A DNA stretch of 64,000 bases from Owenia fusiformis (GCA_903813345.2 CAIIXF020000002.1:30250926-30314925); one strand, 5' to 3'. Shown: positions 32,310 to 45,690, numbered from the stretch's first letter. Numbers and translations: made by a program. Notes: generated by a model not told the origin, from the sequence alone.

Positions 32310-32545
32310 GATGTACAATGTTCACATGTAATACACGCATTGAAGAGGTATGGAAAGCTGCAGATACAACAAATTGTACCTGCAAAAACAATGAAAAAAC
32401 ATAATATACAACATATTATATCTGCAAGTACAATAAAAATTAAACATGAGATGTAACATATTGTACCTGAAAGTGAAATGAAAATATGTATAAGATACAA
32501 CATACCTGCAAGTATGATCAAAATGTACATAAGGTACAAAAAGGA
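32310..32545 (-). pseudogene. Partial duplicate of MFSD12 exon 2 with its acceptor
   Basis: About 62 nt of exon 2 start plus ~175 bp of adjoining intron are repeated, diverged by several substitutions and small indels from 30460-30700. The minus strand reads [20 protein letters not shown] with an intact CAG acceptor, then leaves homology. It lies upstream of MFSD12 exon 1, so it could only act as a stray 5' exon. Probably non-functional. Confidence 0.8.
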
Positions 32546-32949
32546 GGAAGTCGACATGGACATCTATGAAGTTCAGAGGAAGAAAATATGGAATTTTATA
32601 ACTCTGAGAGGAATAATACATGGAAACTTCCAATTTTGAGAGGAAATTGACATGGAAAAAATGCTCAAAAAGGGGGTCTTTGGCGCGGCACATAGGTATT
32701 AAGAGGTATATTGGAATGAACCCCCCGGGACAGAACGTCAGACTTTTGTCAGCAATAACCCATGGCAAAATTACAACGTCGGAGAAACGTTTTCTTTACA
32801 TCATATTTCAACTCTCACTCTCAATTACCACGTTAAGTTCATCTGTGTGAGCCAACATATGCCTGTGCCTCCACCGATCAGTATTTAAAGTTACCACAAC
32901 TCGAGGCATACATGTATATTCGTTATATATTTAACATTTACTTCACGTC

Positions 32950-35105
32950 ACAAATTAAACGAATTTGTTGAGACCACAACGTCTTTGTCACGTTCTTTTT
33001 CACATACATGTATATGTATTTTTCACGTTTAAACCCCGTTTCGTCAACGTCAAAATTAACTGTTTCGACAACGTTGCAAATAAACCAATTTCGTGAGGAC
33101 ATAGCGTCTTTTTGTAACGTTTCCTGCACTTACAAATATTTTTTTACATTTCAATTGAAAACACGTTTCGACAACGTTGAAATTAACCGTTTGCACTACG
33201 TTGAAAATGAACCATTTTGGTCAGAAAATGACGTCTTTGTAACGTGTGTTACAATTACAAATATTTTTCACATTCAAACCATGTTTTGACAACGTTACAA
33301 TTAGCCATTTTCACTACGTGGCAAATGAACCAATTTGGTGGGAAAACAAGGACTTTGTAACGTTTCCTAGACTTACAATTATCTTTCACATTTAAAACAC
33401 GTTACGACAACGTCAAATTTTACTGTTTATATTACGTAGCAAATGTAACAATTTGGTGAGAACTGCAACGTCTTTGTAACGTTTTCTACACTTACAAATA
33501 TCTTTCACATTTAAAACACGTACGTTACGACAACGTCAAATTTTACCGTTTACATTACGTAGCAAATGTACCAAATTTGGTGAGAACGCAACGTCTTTGT
33601 AACGTTTTTTACACTTACAAATATCTTTCACATTTAGAACACGTTACGACGACATCAAATTTTACCGTTTATATTACGTAGCAAATGAAACAATTTGGTG
33701 AGAAGTGCAACGTCTTTGTAACGTTTTCTACACTTACAAATATCTTTCACATTTAAAACACGTTACGACAACGTCAAATTTTACCGTTTACATTACGTAG
33801 CAAATGTACCAAATTTGGTGAGAACACAACGTATTTGTAACGTTTTTTACACTTACAAATATCTTTCACATTTAGAACACGTTACGACAACATCAAATTT
33901 TACCGTTTATATTACGTAGCAAATGAAACAATTTGGTGAGAAGTGCAACGTCTTTGTAACGTTTTCTACACTTAGAAATATCTTTCACGTTTAAAACACG
34001 TTACGACAACGTCAAATTTTACCGTTTACATTACGTAGCAAATGTACCAAATTTGGTGAGAACACAACGTCTTTGTAAAGTTTTCTACACTTACAAATAT
34101 CTTTCACATTTAAAACACGTTACGACAACGTCAAATTTTACCGTTTATATTACGTAGCAAATGAAACAATTTGGTGAGAACTGCAACGTCTTTGTAATGT
34201 TTCCTGCACTTACAAATATTTTACACATTTAAAAAACGTTACGACAACGTTAAATTTTACCGTTTATATTACGTAGCAAATGAAACAATTTGGTGAGAAG
34301 TGCAACGTCTTTGTAACGTTTTTTACACTTACAAATATCTTTCACGTTTAAAACACGTTACGACAACGTCAAATTTTACCGTTTACATTACGTAGCAAAT
34401 GTACCAAATTTGGTGAGAACACAACGTCTTTGTAACGTTTTCTACACTTACAAATATCTTTCACATTTAAAACACGTTACGACAACGTCAAATTTTACCG
34501 TTTATATTACGTAGCAAATGAAACAATTTGGTGAGAAGTGCAACGTCTTTGTAACGTTCTCTACACTTACAAATATCTTTCACGTTTAAAACACGTTACG
34601 ACAACGTCAAATTTTACCGTATACATTACGTAGCAAATGTACCAAATTTGGTGAGAACACAACGTCTTTGTAACGTTTTCTACACTTACAAATATCTTTC
34701 ACATTTAAAAAACGTTACGACAACGTCAAATTTTACCGTTTATATTACGTAGCAAATGAAACAATTTGGTGAGAACTGCAACGTCTTTGTAATGTTTCCT
34801 GCACTTACAAATATTTTACACATTTAAAAAACGTTACGACAACGTTAAATTTTAACGTTTATATTACGTTGCAAATGAACCAAACTGGTAAAAAGTCAAC
34901 GTCATTGTTACGTTTTTCACACCAGCACAAATTTCGAACTTCACTAACACATTACTACAACGTCATTTTTTAACCATCCACCGACGTTTTGCTGAATGTC
35001 ACAATTTTACGTTACTTTGACGTTTATATAACGGAAATATACAACGTCTCCAGTGAACTTATATACCACATATGAGTGACGTTACATGGACGTCACTGTT
35101 TGCTG
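32950..35105 (+). repeat. Dimeric ~119 bp satellite-like array (about 17 units)
   Basis: Units carry ACGTCTTTGTAACGTTTTCT, CACGTTACGACAACGTCAAA and ATTACGTAGCAAATG. Two versions alternate: A with TGTACCAAATTTGGTGAGAA and B with TGAAACAATTTGGTGAGAA, giving a ~238 bp dimer. One B-B break occurs near 34190-34310. A ~594 bp second-level duplication is marked by TTTCCTGCACTTACAAATAT at about 34200 and 34795. Outer units are most diverged. The right end reads GACGTCACTGTTTGCTGGGA. Rich in ACGT and CpG. Confidence 0.95.
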
Positions 35106-35179
35106 GGAAGTACTGTGGAAATAAACATAAGATATTAGTGATAATGCAATCTCTCAGATAAGCCTTAATTAAGCTGTTT

Positions 35180-36330
35180 CCTCCTGTTCATCCTCCAATT
35201 GTTTTGATGAGTTTAAATGATAAAATACATATTCCTGCATACGTTTTCACTTGTTGAGCACTTGTCAACATTACCATTTACTTATTATTGAGGGATTTAA
35301 CAGGGGTCCACAAAAAATGAAAAATATTCGATTTTGATATTTTTGAAGTTTACAACAGATTATCTACTTATGAATCGGTTTTTTGGGATGGTTATAAGCA
35401 TGACATATTGATTTTATCTGTTTAATTGAACATAAAATCACCTGTCTGACTATATTTTGCATTTAAAATGATTAAAATTAATTGTTCCGTTTAGTTCACT
35501 TTCTTTTATTGTCATCTTGTTTTTGTTGATCCGCCAATTGTTTTGATATGTTTAAATGATAAAACATATATTCCTACATACGTTTTCACATGTTGAGCAC
35601 TTGTCAACATTACCATTTACTTATTATTGAGGGGTTTGACAGGGGTCCACAAAAATACAAATATTAGATTTTGGTATTTTTGAAGTCGGCTTTTGGAAAG
35701 TTTACTAGTATAACAAATTGATTTTATCTCGATGTACATTAGATGTTCAAGAGACCAATAAACTTATTTATTATTTATTGAGGGGTTTAACAGGGGTTCA
35801 CAAAAAAATATAAAAAATATAAGATTTTGATATTTTTGAAGTTTTTTTGGAAAGGTTATTAATATTAGTATGCCATATTGATTTTATCTGTTTAATTGAA
35901 ACTAAGATCGTCTGTTTGACTATATTTTGCATTCAAAATGATAAAAAATAATGGTTCCATTTAGTTCACTTTCTTTTAACATCATCTTGTTTTTCGTTGA
36001 TCTGCGTTGTTAATGATATGTTTAAATGATAAAACATATATTCCTACATACGTTTTCACCCGTTGAGAACCTGTCAACATTACCGTTTACTTATCATTGA
36101 GGGGTTTAACAGAGGTCCATAATAATGAAAAATATTAGATATTGACACTTTCGAAGTTAACAACGAATTTTCCACTTATGAATCGGCTTTTGGAAAGGTC
36201 ATTAGCATGACATATTGATTTTATATTTTTAATTGAAAATAATATCTTCTGTCTGACTATATTTTGCATTCAACATGATTAAAAATAATGGTTCCATTTA
36301 GTTCACTTTCTTTGAACACTGTTTTTGAAT
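35180..36330 (+). repeat. ~340-470 bp direct repeats (3 copies plus fragment)
   Basis: ATATTCCTACATACGTTTTC, GTCAACATTACCATTTACTT and CATATTGATTTTATCTG recur at about 35230, 35565 and 36040. A partial extra block occurs near 35760. A fourth fragment (CCTACATACGTTTTCACC) resumes at 36751, after the inserted elements at 36336-36733. Non-coding. Confidence 0.85.
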
Positions 36331-36335
36331 TGTTT

Positions 36336-36597
36336 CTGCCTTTATCCTATGCCAAGTGGAGTTTTAGGGTGATAATTTGGTAAGATATATCCCGTATCCT
36401 GATTTTGAGGTTTCCATATCCAGAACCTCCATATCTCCCGCTTCGGTGCATATCTTCCCGCTCCCGGTGCATATCTCCCTGCTTCCGGTAATGCAATAAA
36501 AGGACTTAGCATATGAATGATTTGTTTATTTTTACACCTTGTACTATTGAAATGGCCATATGCCCCTGACAACTCTACTTGGTATAGGATAAAGCAG
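36336..36597. mobile_element. Small TIR element, ends CTGCCTTTATCCTATGCCAA
   Basis: The left end is inverted at the right as TTGGTATAGGATAAAGCAG, about 22 of 25 positions pairing. The interior has short palindromic CATATCTCCC motifs. It interrupts the ~340 bp repeat array. Confidence 0.7.
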
Positions 36598-36601
36598 TTA
36601 T

Positions 36602-36733
36602 GTACGGTCGGTTTGGATATTGGGTTCATCCCTCGTGAGATATGCACATCTACCCTCGGTCCCTACGGTCCCTCAGGTAGATATGCATACCTCCCTCTGG
36701 ATAAACCCCATATCCAAAACCTCTCAGTACATA
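36602..36733. repeat. Palindromic element with CTCGGTCCCTACGGTCCC loop
   Basis: GGTTTGGATATTGGGTTCATC pairs loosely with GATAAACCCCATATCCAAAACC. The loop is the approximate inverse of the loop in the 23760-23881 MITE (GGGACCGAG against CTCGGTCCC), so the two probably share a family. Confidence 0.6.
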
Positions 36734-37399
36734 ACCCTTATATATTCCTACATACGTTTTCACCTGTTGAGCACTGAAACTGAGCACTGTTTACATTTTT
36801 AAACCTTGGAAAAAGCATTTGATCACATATAATATTGCATTTAAATCATAATCAAAGATGAGTTGGGAATTTATTCCCACTATTTATAAAAATGGATTTA
36901 ACATCAATAAAGCATACGATATGATGTTGGGTGAAAGGATATATGATTTTTGCGATACGGGCTTTACAAGCATCTCGACAAGCAAATAACTTTAGTAATA
37001 GAAAAGCCTTTACCCTGATTATTTTATTTAGTAGAAAATAGACTGTCCTATGAGGCAATGCTAGAACCCAAACTTTCTCTTGAAATTAATAAATACCGTC
37101 TCGCCCAATATTTTTTTCTGGAATAGGTATTCTGCCATTATCAGCTGCTGATCATCAATATTTTGGCTTAATATTGCCCGCAGAAATGACGTTATTAGAA
37201 TTATTGCTCAGGTCGATATAGTAACAAATGCCACCTAAACTAGCATTAATTCCACCAAAACATGCCCCGCAAGGTGGTAATAATAGTAACTGATCCGACA
37301 ACTATCCACAAAATATTCTTTTATATATATTTTTGAATTAATCTTGAATTAAATCTTCAATAAATGAAAATCTGAACCACTTTAAGATATTCAAAAAAT

Positions 37400-37985
37400 T
37401 CAACGTGCCATGTTTATAGTATTCACATATCAGAGATGATCAAAATCGCTCCACAACTTTTCGAGTTATAGTAAAATATGTTAAAATGGCGGCTATGTTT
37501 AAAATGGCCGCCTTCTCCCAAAAGTGTCATTAGACAGTGTGCCATGCTTATAGTATTCACATACCAAATATGAACGAAATCACTCCACTACTTTTCGAGT
37601 TACAGCAAAAATCGTAAAATAAAGTAAAGGCAACCATTTTTCAAGATGGCTGCCATGTGCTTCTTTAATATCTGCATTTCTAGCTTTATTAATGTCCTAT
37701 ATCATTTTTTTCATTTAAAAGATATTGCTATTACAGTTTTACATATTGCACCTAAATAACTGTAAAATCGGCACCAAAATGGCCGCTATTTTTAAATGAG
37801 TGGCCATTTTGAAAATCGGCTTTCGAGCAGAACTTCTACCCCCACAGGGTATATGTGTACAAAATATGAACAAAATTGGACCAACAGTATTTGAGTTATT
37901 GCCCGAACGGACGTACGTACGTACGGACGGACAGACGGAAGGACGTATATCCCTCCGAACTTCGTTCAATACAATTAGATAACTA
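37400..37985. mobile_element. Reverse-oriented (CGGA)n-bearing repeat element
   Basis: Repeated AAAATGGC(C/G)GC and TTTTCGAGTTA motifs lead to a GTACGTACGGACGGACAGAC tract at 37910-37940. It ends in TATATCCCTCCGAACTTCGT, the inverse of the start of the 12905-13420 element. Non-autonomous. Confidence 0.6.
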
Positions 37986-38914
37986 TTTAAAATTAATTCA
38001 AATTGTTAGGACATGATACTAAGCTTATAAAGTAAAAATTTGATTAGTTACACCAATCATTGTGATTTTAGAGCCCATTGTTATTTCATTCTACAGTTTA
38101 AATTGTATAAATCTTCTTAATATCAACGTATTTATAATAGTCTACACTTATTTAATGCCTGTTTATAATGATACCGAACATTACTGTAATATTGAAATCA
38201 TATAAGTAATAAAGATCCCAAAGTGGAGGTCAATGTCCCCTCCCCCCATTTGTGACGTGGCGTTATACGAATTAGGTTGAAGACATCAGGATGAAACCTG
38301 TTTTCATGATTAATACACCCCAATGATGTAATTTAATCGTAAAACTGTACTAGCTTGTCATCTAAGAACTATCCGGAAAAATACTTAATATTTGTAAAAT
38401 AGACCCCTGCTGAAATCGTTCATAAATGAAGTTCTGTAACTTTGTATGGTGCTCAAAAATTCATAAATGGTCAATGTCATAATCCTAACTAAAAAAAGCA
38501 AATTAAAAACATAAGCCTGTAACAATAAGCTTAAAAAAAATTATCTTGTGTTTGATGAGTTATACCCCCTACTGTGAACATGGATTCCATTTTGATCTAA
38601 TTTTTCAGTTGAAATTTTACATTATGCTCTTGACATATAATAATTCATGCTTTTTGTACTTATTCATTATCTATTCACAAGAAATCTTTTAAAACGATTA
38701 TTTCTTAAAAAAATGGACCCCTGCTCAAATCTCAAATAAATGATAAACGGTAATATTGTGTGATCCTCAACAAGCAATACCATATTCAGTGATATTTTAT
38801 CTATCAATATAATCTATAAAAATGATTGGAACTTGAACAGGAGGTAATTTCCAAATATTTGTCAATTCCTTTATCACTAATATGATTAGATCGCCTTATG
38901 TTCACCTGGTTCAT

Positions 38915-39330
38915 TTTATCGTTACCTGAACAGTGTATTCATAAACTGGTAAGACACCACTTAAATTGGTATGGAAGGGAAAAGTCATGCATGTTCCTTT
39001 GGTTCTTGATGGTCATGAACCAAATTGGTCTAATGAAACCTATATGAATGCAGTAATTCCCCAGGGATCTATCTTAGTACCCCTTTTGTTCCGTTTATAT
39101 ATTAATGACCTTGCCGATGAAACTAGTAACACATGTTTCTTTTTTCTGATGCACGATTCCTCTATTTTTGCCCCTATAACTCCACTAATACCATTAAAAT
39201 GGCAACTTTGTAATATGATTTGATTGATATATATAACTGGTCAGAAAGATGGCACGTGCAATCCCCTATCCAATAACTATAACACTTAGATGTACATTAT
39301 TTGCCAAAAATGCTTGATACTAACCAAAGA
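38915..39330 (+). mobile_element. LINE reverse transcriptase fragment
   Basis: The + strand shows VIPQGSILVPLLFRLYINDL, the VPQGSxLGPLLFxxYINDL block of non-LTR reverse transcriptases. The catalytic YADD-type block that should follow reads FLMHDSSIF, so the first catalytic Asp is replaced. Then comes MKWQLCN-like text after a frame slip. Both ends are lost. Confidence 0.85.
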
Positions 39331-39773
39331 AGTTCGATATAAATGTATCAAAAATCAAGTAAAACTCTGTAAAACTCTGTATATAGTCTATTTGATTACA
39401 ATGATATGTGATTGAAATTTTCAGATCTAGCTCACAATTGAACAAATGAATAATCAGTACACTAGAGATGTTTTGCAAGAATCCCATCATCCCTGAAAAT
39501 TTCAACCCAATTAGTCCCCCATTAATGGGTTAATTGCCTGGAGATGTGTAGACAAGAAGATAAGTTATATCAGAAAGTATTTACAGGTAGCTACCAACAC
39601 CCTGCATTTCATCCCAACTGATGACAAATATATTTGCACTCTAGATCAAGTTTGCATTTAATCAGAAACTTACTTTCTGAATTAAAGCCAGCTTATATAT
39701 CTATTCACTCCTTATAATTATTTGGTTTTTGATTTGAATTCCATTGTTGTTCAGTTAAGATGTGTAATAGCTG

Positions 39774-40267
39774 TTATTATGCACCTCATTAAAATACTCA
39801 AATCTGATTGGTTAAGAGCTGCAGGGTCTATTGCCATACGTGGCAGCAAGATCTCGTTCTATCCAGTATTGAAGCAACGAGATCTCCAACCATCCCGTAT
39901 ACCAGAATACCTATCCTCGAAAAAATAATTTCGACGAGTCCAATTGTCGATGACGTCATTTTCTTAGAATCTCTTCCATGTTGAATTTGAGACGAATGCG
40001 AGGGAGAAATGATTTGCGTGATATGAGAGAAGGGGATTTCTATTCAATTTCCTGTGATTAACTGACAAAAAGTAGGTGGCGCTAGATAAGGGATCGGCCG
40101 AATTATTATATATGGAGGGAATACTTAAGAATAAGGCCAAATGAGAGAATAAATGGGATTTTTGATTGTCGAACACCAGGGTTTTTAGAGTAAGTTATAG
40201 GCTTGGCTACTGTTTTAGTAGACCCATTCTTTAAAATAAAGTATTTCTCAAGGGAGGTGCATAATAA
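39774..40267. mobile_element. MITE with TTATTATGCACCTC terminal inverted repeats
   Basis: TTATTATGCACCTC at the left is perfectly inverted as GAGGTGCATAATAA at the right, 494 bp in all. Inside are an ATTGGTTAAGAGCTGC motif and a GATCTCGTT/AACGAGATC palindrome. No coding sequence is recognised. Confidence 0.75.
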
Positions 40268-40607
40268 AATAAATACTGGATGACCATGAGGTGGATATGC
40301 CAGAATACCTATCCTCGAAAAGAAATACTATGATGCACTATATGTGCTAATTCATTGACCTTTAACCATGCAGTATGTACTAGCTTGCACAAAATTCATT
40401 TAATTTAATCCTTTTTCTAAGATCACTAGAACATTCCAAAGGTATCTATAAATAATCAGTAGTACAATACCTTACACGTGCTTTGTAAATTAGCAATGCT
40501 ATGATGGCCATTTCAGCATAACTCCTTTGTTCTTTCCTACTACAAAATTTCTGCTCTAACTAATTTTTAGTTTGAATTTTTTAACCCATGATGCATTGGT
40601 ACTTCCT

Positions 40608-40880
40608 GCTGTGAGAGGGCTGTGAGAACGCTGTGAGAGCGCTTCCACAAACTGTGGCTAAGAGAGCATGTCGCTGTAATTGATCCAGCCTTTTAATTAC
40701 TATCACATCCCTCTCGCAGCGATGGATGGAAATAGAATGCTGTGACAGCGCTCTCACAGCGTTCTCACAGCGTATGGATGGGAGAGGATTGTTGCTGAAA
40801 TTGATTCAGCCATCATTTTAAGCCTATATACTGTCACAGCGCTGCGACAGCGCTGTCACAGCGCTGTCGCAGTAATTATT
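40608..40880. repeat. GC-rich CTGTGACAGCGCT palindromic tract
   Basis: Multiple CTGTGAGAGCGCT/AGCGCTGTCACAG motifs in both orientations, densest at 40835-40870. It stands out from AT-rich surroundings and can fold on itself many ways. Probably the ends of small palindromic elements. Confidence 0.8.
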
Positions 40881-43340
40881 TTCCGTAAGGGTACAGGTAT
40901 AGGTTTTACCAAAATAAAGGATCTTCTCAGCAAAAATTGTGGTTTCCATGACAACCATGAATGACAGACCATTGAAGCTTTACATACTACCTCAGAATGA
41001 TCTCATCAACTACCAATAAATCGATCAATAATTATTATGATGATAGAAGATCAATTGAATGAATTTTTCTGTTATATGGTACACCAGCAAGACGCGTCGA
41101 CATTAATATACTCAGCCTCAGTGAAATATTTATTGGGAAGTGCGCAGCCACCACCCAGGCCTCTATTATGTGAATATTCCAATCTTTCAACATGTGTAAC
41201 TTCGATCGTATGTTTTTTGATTGTATTCTTATTTGGCTAATAATGCTCTTTGAGCTTAGCCCAAATGTCACTGTAATGTTTTACCATGCGTGTAGATGAA
41301 TGCTTAATTTGTTATTTGTTTTATTGGACTTATATCTCGATGTACCTTAAATTTTGAGAACACTAAAAAATCATGAAAAATGTAAGCCATCCGATCGCTT
41401 TTGAATACTAATGAGGGTCACCGCTTATGAATATCTTGGGAAAATTTCTGCTTATATCGGCAAGATTTGACATTTCATAACAGGAATCTGGACATAACAA
41501 GTGACAAAGAAATGCATGACCTATTTAAAAGAGCAAACACGAACCAAATGTATGCAAAAATATGATGCGTTACCTTGAAAAAACAGCTTTTGAAATTGCA
41601 GTTTTTGAACTTTTTTAGAGATAATTTCAAGTTCAGTTTTTTTTACGTTTCCTTATTTTCCTATCATCTTACTCATATCTCATCAAAGTATTGTTTTTAT
41701 TAATTTTCTATAGCTTGGACACTTTTCTTTATGTCAAGAATAAAAATGTGACAACATTCTGATTTTTATTATATAAAGTTAGGTTTAATTGGCATGTTGT
41801 GAGAAATGTTAAAAATGCCGAAAAATCAGGGTTTTAGTAAGCAAAATGGAATTACGTTATGATGATGGTTTTATTGTGCATTTCACGACTAAACAAAATG
41901 AGGTTAGAATGATTCGTGAATGGCAGAACAAGTTTCAGAAATGCATAATCGTGTCATGTAAAGTAATGAGACTTATTAAATACTCCATCTTTTGGTATAT
42001 CAGTGTTGTTATCTCCGTTTAAAAAATAATGATTTCACAAAATGTACAAAATGTATGTCCATCCACAAAAAGTAAATTCTAGAATAAATACACTTCAAAT
42101 ACATTGACATGATTTATATTATGAATTCAACATTGCCTATTCATACTATTATATTACTAAATATACGTGTTACATCTAGCTTACCAATCACTGCAATTCA
42201 GTTGTATAATGCTGATTTAATTCAATGTTTTTTTAGACACGTGTTGGAATATCTATCCAACTTGCCCTTACAACTTAAACACTGCAGGTAGATGGCGTAA
42301 TGACTAATTTTAGGCTGCGTAATGGCTATAGATTGACTACTGTATATTTCAATAGGGCTTCAAGTCAATCATTTTCTTTAAAAACAAAAACAAATATTTT
42401 TTGAGTTCATACAATTTTATAAACCATGGTTCACTGAAATATCAGCAATTTATCCAGGCGTGTACATATGAGAATACTTTTATATACTATTTAAAGGTAT
42501 TGGAGCTAAGAAATAAAGTTTTAATATGGCTTTTTAACGTGCGTAATAATAGTTGATAGGGCACAATAAATAGTTTGCAAACATATTTTACTGCGTCATC
42601 ACAGTTTAATTAAATATACTGTTCTCGTTGCAGAAATGTTTGAAAACACATCCTCTTACTTAATAGATATCATGAAATCTGTAACCCGAACCCATCAATT
42701 CGCATTGGTACATATTTTCTTGGTAATTATAGTGTTTAGCGTGAATAAGACTACATGAACATTTCGTGTCATGTAACACATTTAATATTTAACTACCATG
42801 ACAGGTTAAATTGATATTCATCATTCTTTAAAATTATAGATTTTAAGTAATCTAGGGATCAATCTGAACATTTAAAAACCCTGAGAACTCTTTATTATTT
42901 TTCAAAAATTTGGAATCACGTGAAATGACTTAAAGTACTGCACTAGATAATCCTGTACACAGACAATATAATTCGAAAGGATTCGGCGTCGAATCTGTGT
43001 CGAAACGGTGTCGAAATTCTGATTTCATTTCGTGGGTGGTCTCAGGAAAGTGATTAAACAGTTGAAGCGACGGTTATGTCCGCCATTTGTGACAACGGTA
43101 TCTGACTTTACCGTTATCAGGCTATTCCGATGTGAAGTGACCTTCTCTCTCAGAAAATACTTGAAGTCATGTCATATTGCAATCAATATACGTGTACTTC
43201 CAACACGATGCGCAAAGTGGGTGGCCAAAGTCATCATAACTTGAACTAAAAAAATGTAAAATGTGTGACATAAAATGTTAATAATAATAGATACCTTGTT
43301 TTGTAAAACACAGGGTATATGAAGAATTTTCATATAATAT
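40881..43340. other. Gene-free AT-rich stretch
   Basis: No exon with splice support, no recognised domain and no clear repeat seen by eye. Confidence 0.35.
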
Positions 43341-43341
43341 A

Positions 43342-43385
43342 CGAGGGGTGATCCAAAAGTCTTGGACACCCCGCTCTAACTTTGC
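43342..43385 (+). mobile_element. Possible solo mariner end
   Basis: TACGAGGGGTGATCCAAAAG resembles mariner terminal repeats. I could not find its inverted partner nearby. Confidence 0.35.
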
Positions 43386-43829
43386 TATTTTCTAATATAA
43401 TTACATGAAAATTTCAGATAATAAAGATCAACATCTTAACAACTTTGTGTATAAGTTTTACAGAAATTAATATATTTTAGCTTTTTAGCTATTTCGCTTT
43501 TAGAATCATCCTTCATTCAAAGGACTTCATTTATAACTCAACTATGGAAAGAAGTGAAATACCCTTGGACCAAGGATGTTTAGAATTGTAGAACATGCTC
43601 TTGTGCGATCTCCACTTTAGGATGGTTTTGTTATTTTGTCATGTGAAGTTTTTTTTAATAGTACATCACAAGAATAAAGTCAGCAAATATCTTCATAAAA
43701 TTAGGGTGACATGAGCATTTCATTTGGGTTGAAAGGGTTTTCAAATCAATTAATTTCTATTAAATGACAAGTGTGCATTTAAACAGATAGAATTACAATA
43801 GAAGAATGTGTGTTAAACATCAAAAACTT

Positions 43830-44500
43830 TTGAAAACCAAATACATCATTACACTGGTTGCCTCTGGGAACTAATAACAGATCTTATTCACAACATAAGA
43901 GACAAATTATAACTTCGGTCAAATGATGACATTTTAGAATTTAATGAGAAAAGAATTGAGTTATATTATATTAAGAAACTAATAACAGGTCTTATTCACA
44001 ATATAAAAGACAAATTATAACATCCGTTTAATGAAAAAATTATAATATTTTGTAAATGGTGACATTTTGCAATTTAATGAGAAAAGTTTAGTTCATTCAG
44101 AGTTAAGTTATTGTATTATATTAAGGAAGATAAGTATAAGGTTGATTTTTATATTGAAGAAAAATGTTGTGAATCTATTTCTCATCATGTTATTGCGTGT
44201 CTTACTGCACGTATTAAATACCTTCTGAACTTGAGTTACACCTCTACAAACAGGACAACTCATCCCAGAGGCAAGCCATCCCATGTTACATTTTTCATAT
44301 AATAATACTACATCATTACCGCTTGCCTCTAGCAACTAATAACAGATCTTATTCACAACATAAGAGACAAATTATAACTTCGGTCAAATGATAACATTTT
44401 AGAATTTAATGAGAAAAGAATTGAGTTATATCATATTAAGAAACTAATAACAGGTCTTATTCACAATATAAAAGACAAATATTAACATCCGTTTAATGAT
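43830..44500 (+). repeat. ~170 bp direct repeat pair and dispersed repeat
   Basis: The segment from AACAGATCTTATTCACAACA through ATCCGTTTAATGA occurs at 43878-44035 and again at 44338-44500 with few changes. The text between (44100-44220) recurs at 50290-50430, and parts recur at 54330-54420. Non-coding dispersed family. Confidence 0.85.
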
Positions 44501-45359
44501 GACACAACGGGAAACACTATTTTGTAAGCACTACTAAGAAAGAATACTTTATGTGTTATCAATAAGTAATAACCACGACTAACTACTAATTCTCAGGAAT
44601 AAAAAGTTCACTCTATTGAGAGATAGATAGAGTTTATCCTTGGACCAGTTACGTCTTATCCGTGTGTCATATGACTACTGACAGTGTTAATTAACTAAGT
44701 AAAGTATTCCAATTAAAAAGTGTTGTATGTTTGCATGCAGCAAGCGTTTAATAATTCTTCGCATATATAATATTGTCCATAAAAGAGTCTGATATATAAT
44801 ATTGTCCATAAAAGATCGGTCTGATAATTACAAGTAACTCATGTTTATTTTAAAACTATTCTTTACGAATTTATGATAAGTGTATAATGTTCAATGCTCG
44901 CCAGATATGGGGGTAACCAAGATATAATAATACATACAAATCGCAGTCAGTGATTGTTCTCAACACTCACCCCTCCCCCTTCCTGACATGAACTATTTTG
45001 TAAAACCATTGACAGTGTGGAAAGGATTCTTACACTCGAGTGTCAAGGGGGGGGGGCAGTTATAAAAATTTTCAAAACTGCTCAACATGGTGAAAACTTC
45101 ACGTTTTTAAAGAATGCTTGCCCGGCGAGTGGTTTGCTCTGGATTGCGAGAGAACAAAAACTTTGAATTAGGATTTTTCCTAATACTATCATTAATCTAT
45201 ACAACTTTTTAAACCGTCTCTGATTACATATCATGCCAATTAATACCATTATTGTGTTGACAGGATTAAATATGATATCTATGGAATTATAATTTAATGA
45301 ACTCAATAGTCTAAATGATAATAAGTTCATAATTTAGTCTTGGCTGACTAGTCTTGCAT

Positions 45360-45690
45360 CATCAGAGTTGGATTGCAAACACCTCCCTAAATCAAATAAT
45401 TTAAATTTACAAATTTACTAGTGTACGGGGTGGGGAAACAAGTCTCCATCCAACCACTAAAGTTTAAAAGGAAGACTATAGTGTCCCGTGAATTCATTAT
45501 AATTATCTTAGACAATAGTGAAGCGGTACAATCATGGGAGTGTTAATTAATCGGAATGCAAGTTTGATTTAAAATAACTCCTTTGGATCAAATATTTAAA
45601 TTCTACTAGAATGCGGGGAGTGGAAACAAGTTTCCATTCAAGCACTAAATATCAAAAGAAAGATTTCAGTACCCCTTAACTTCACTCCCG
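45360..45690 (+). repeat. Diverged tandem duplication, ~190 bp period
   Basis: GGGGTGGGGAAACAAGTCTC and GGGGAGTGGAAACAAGTTTC mark two related units with similar flanks. Non-coding. Confidence 0.6.

Noticed and set aside
32950-35105. CRISPR-like array
   Set aside because: Whole units, not short repeats with unique spacers, are conserved; this is a eukaryotic satellite-type array.
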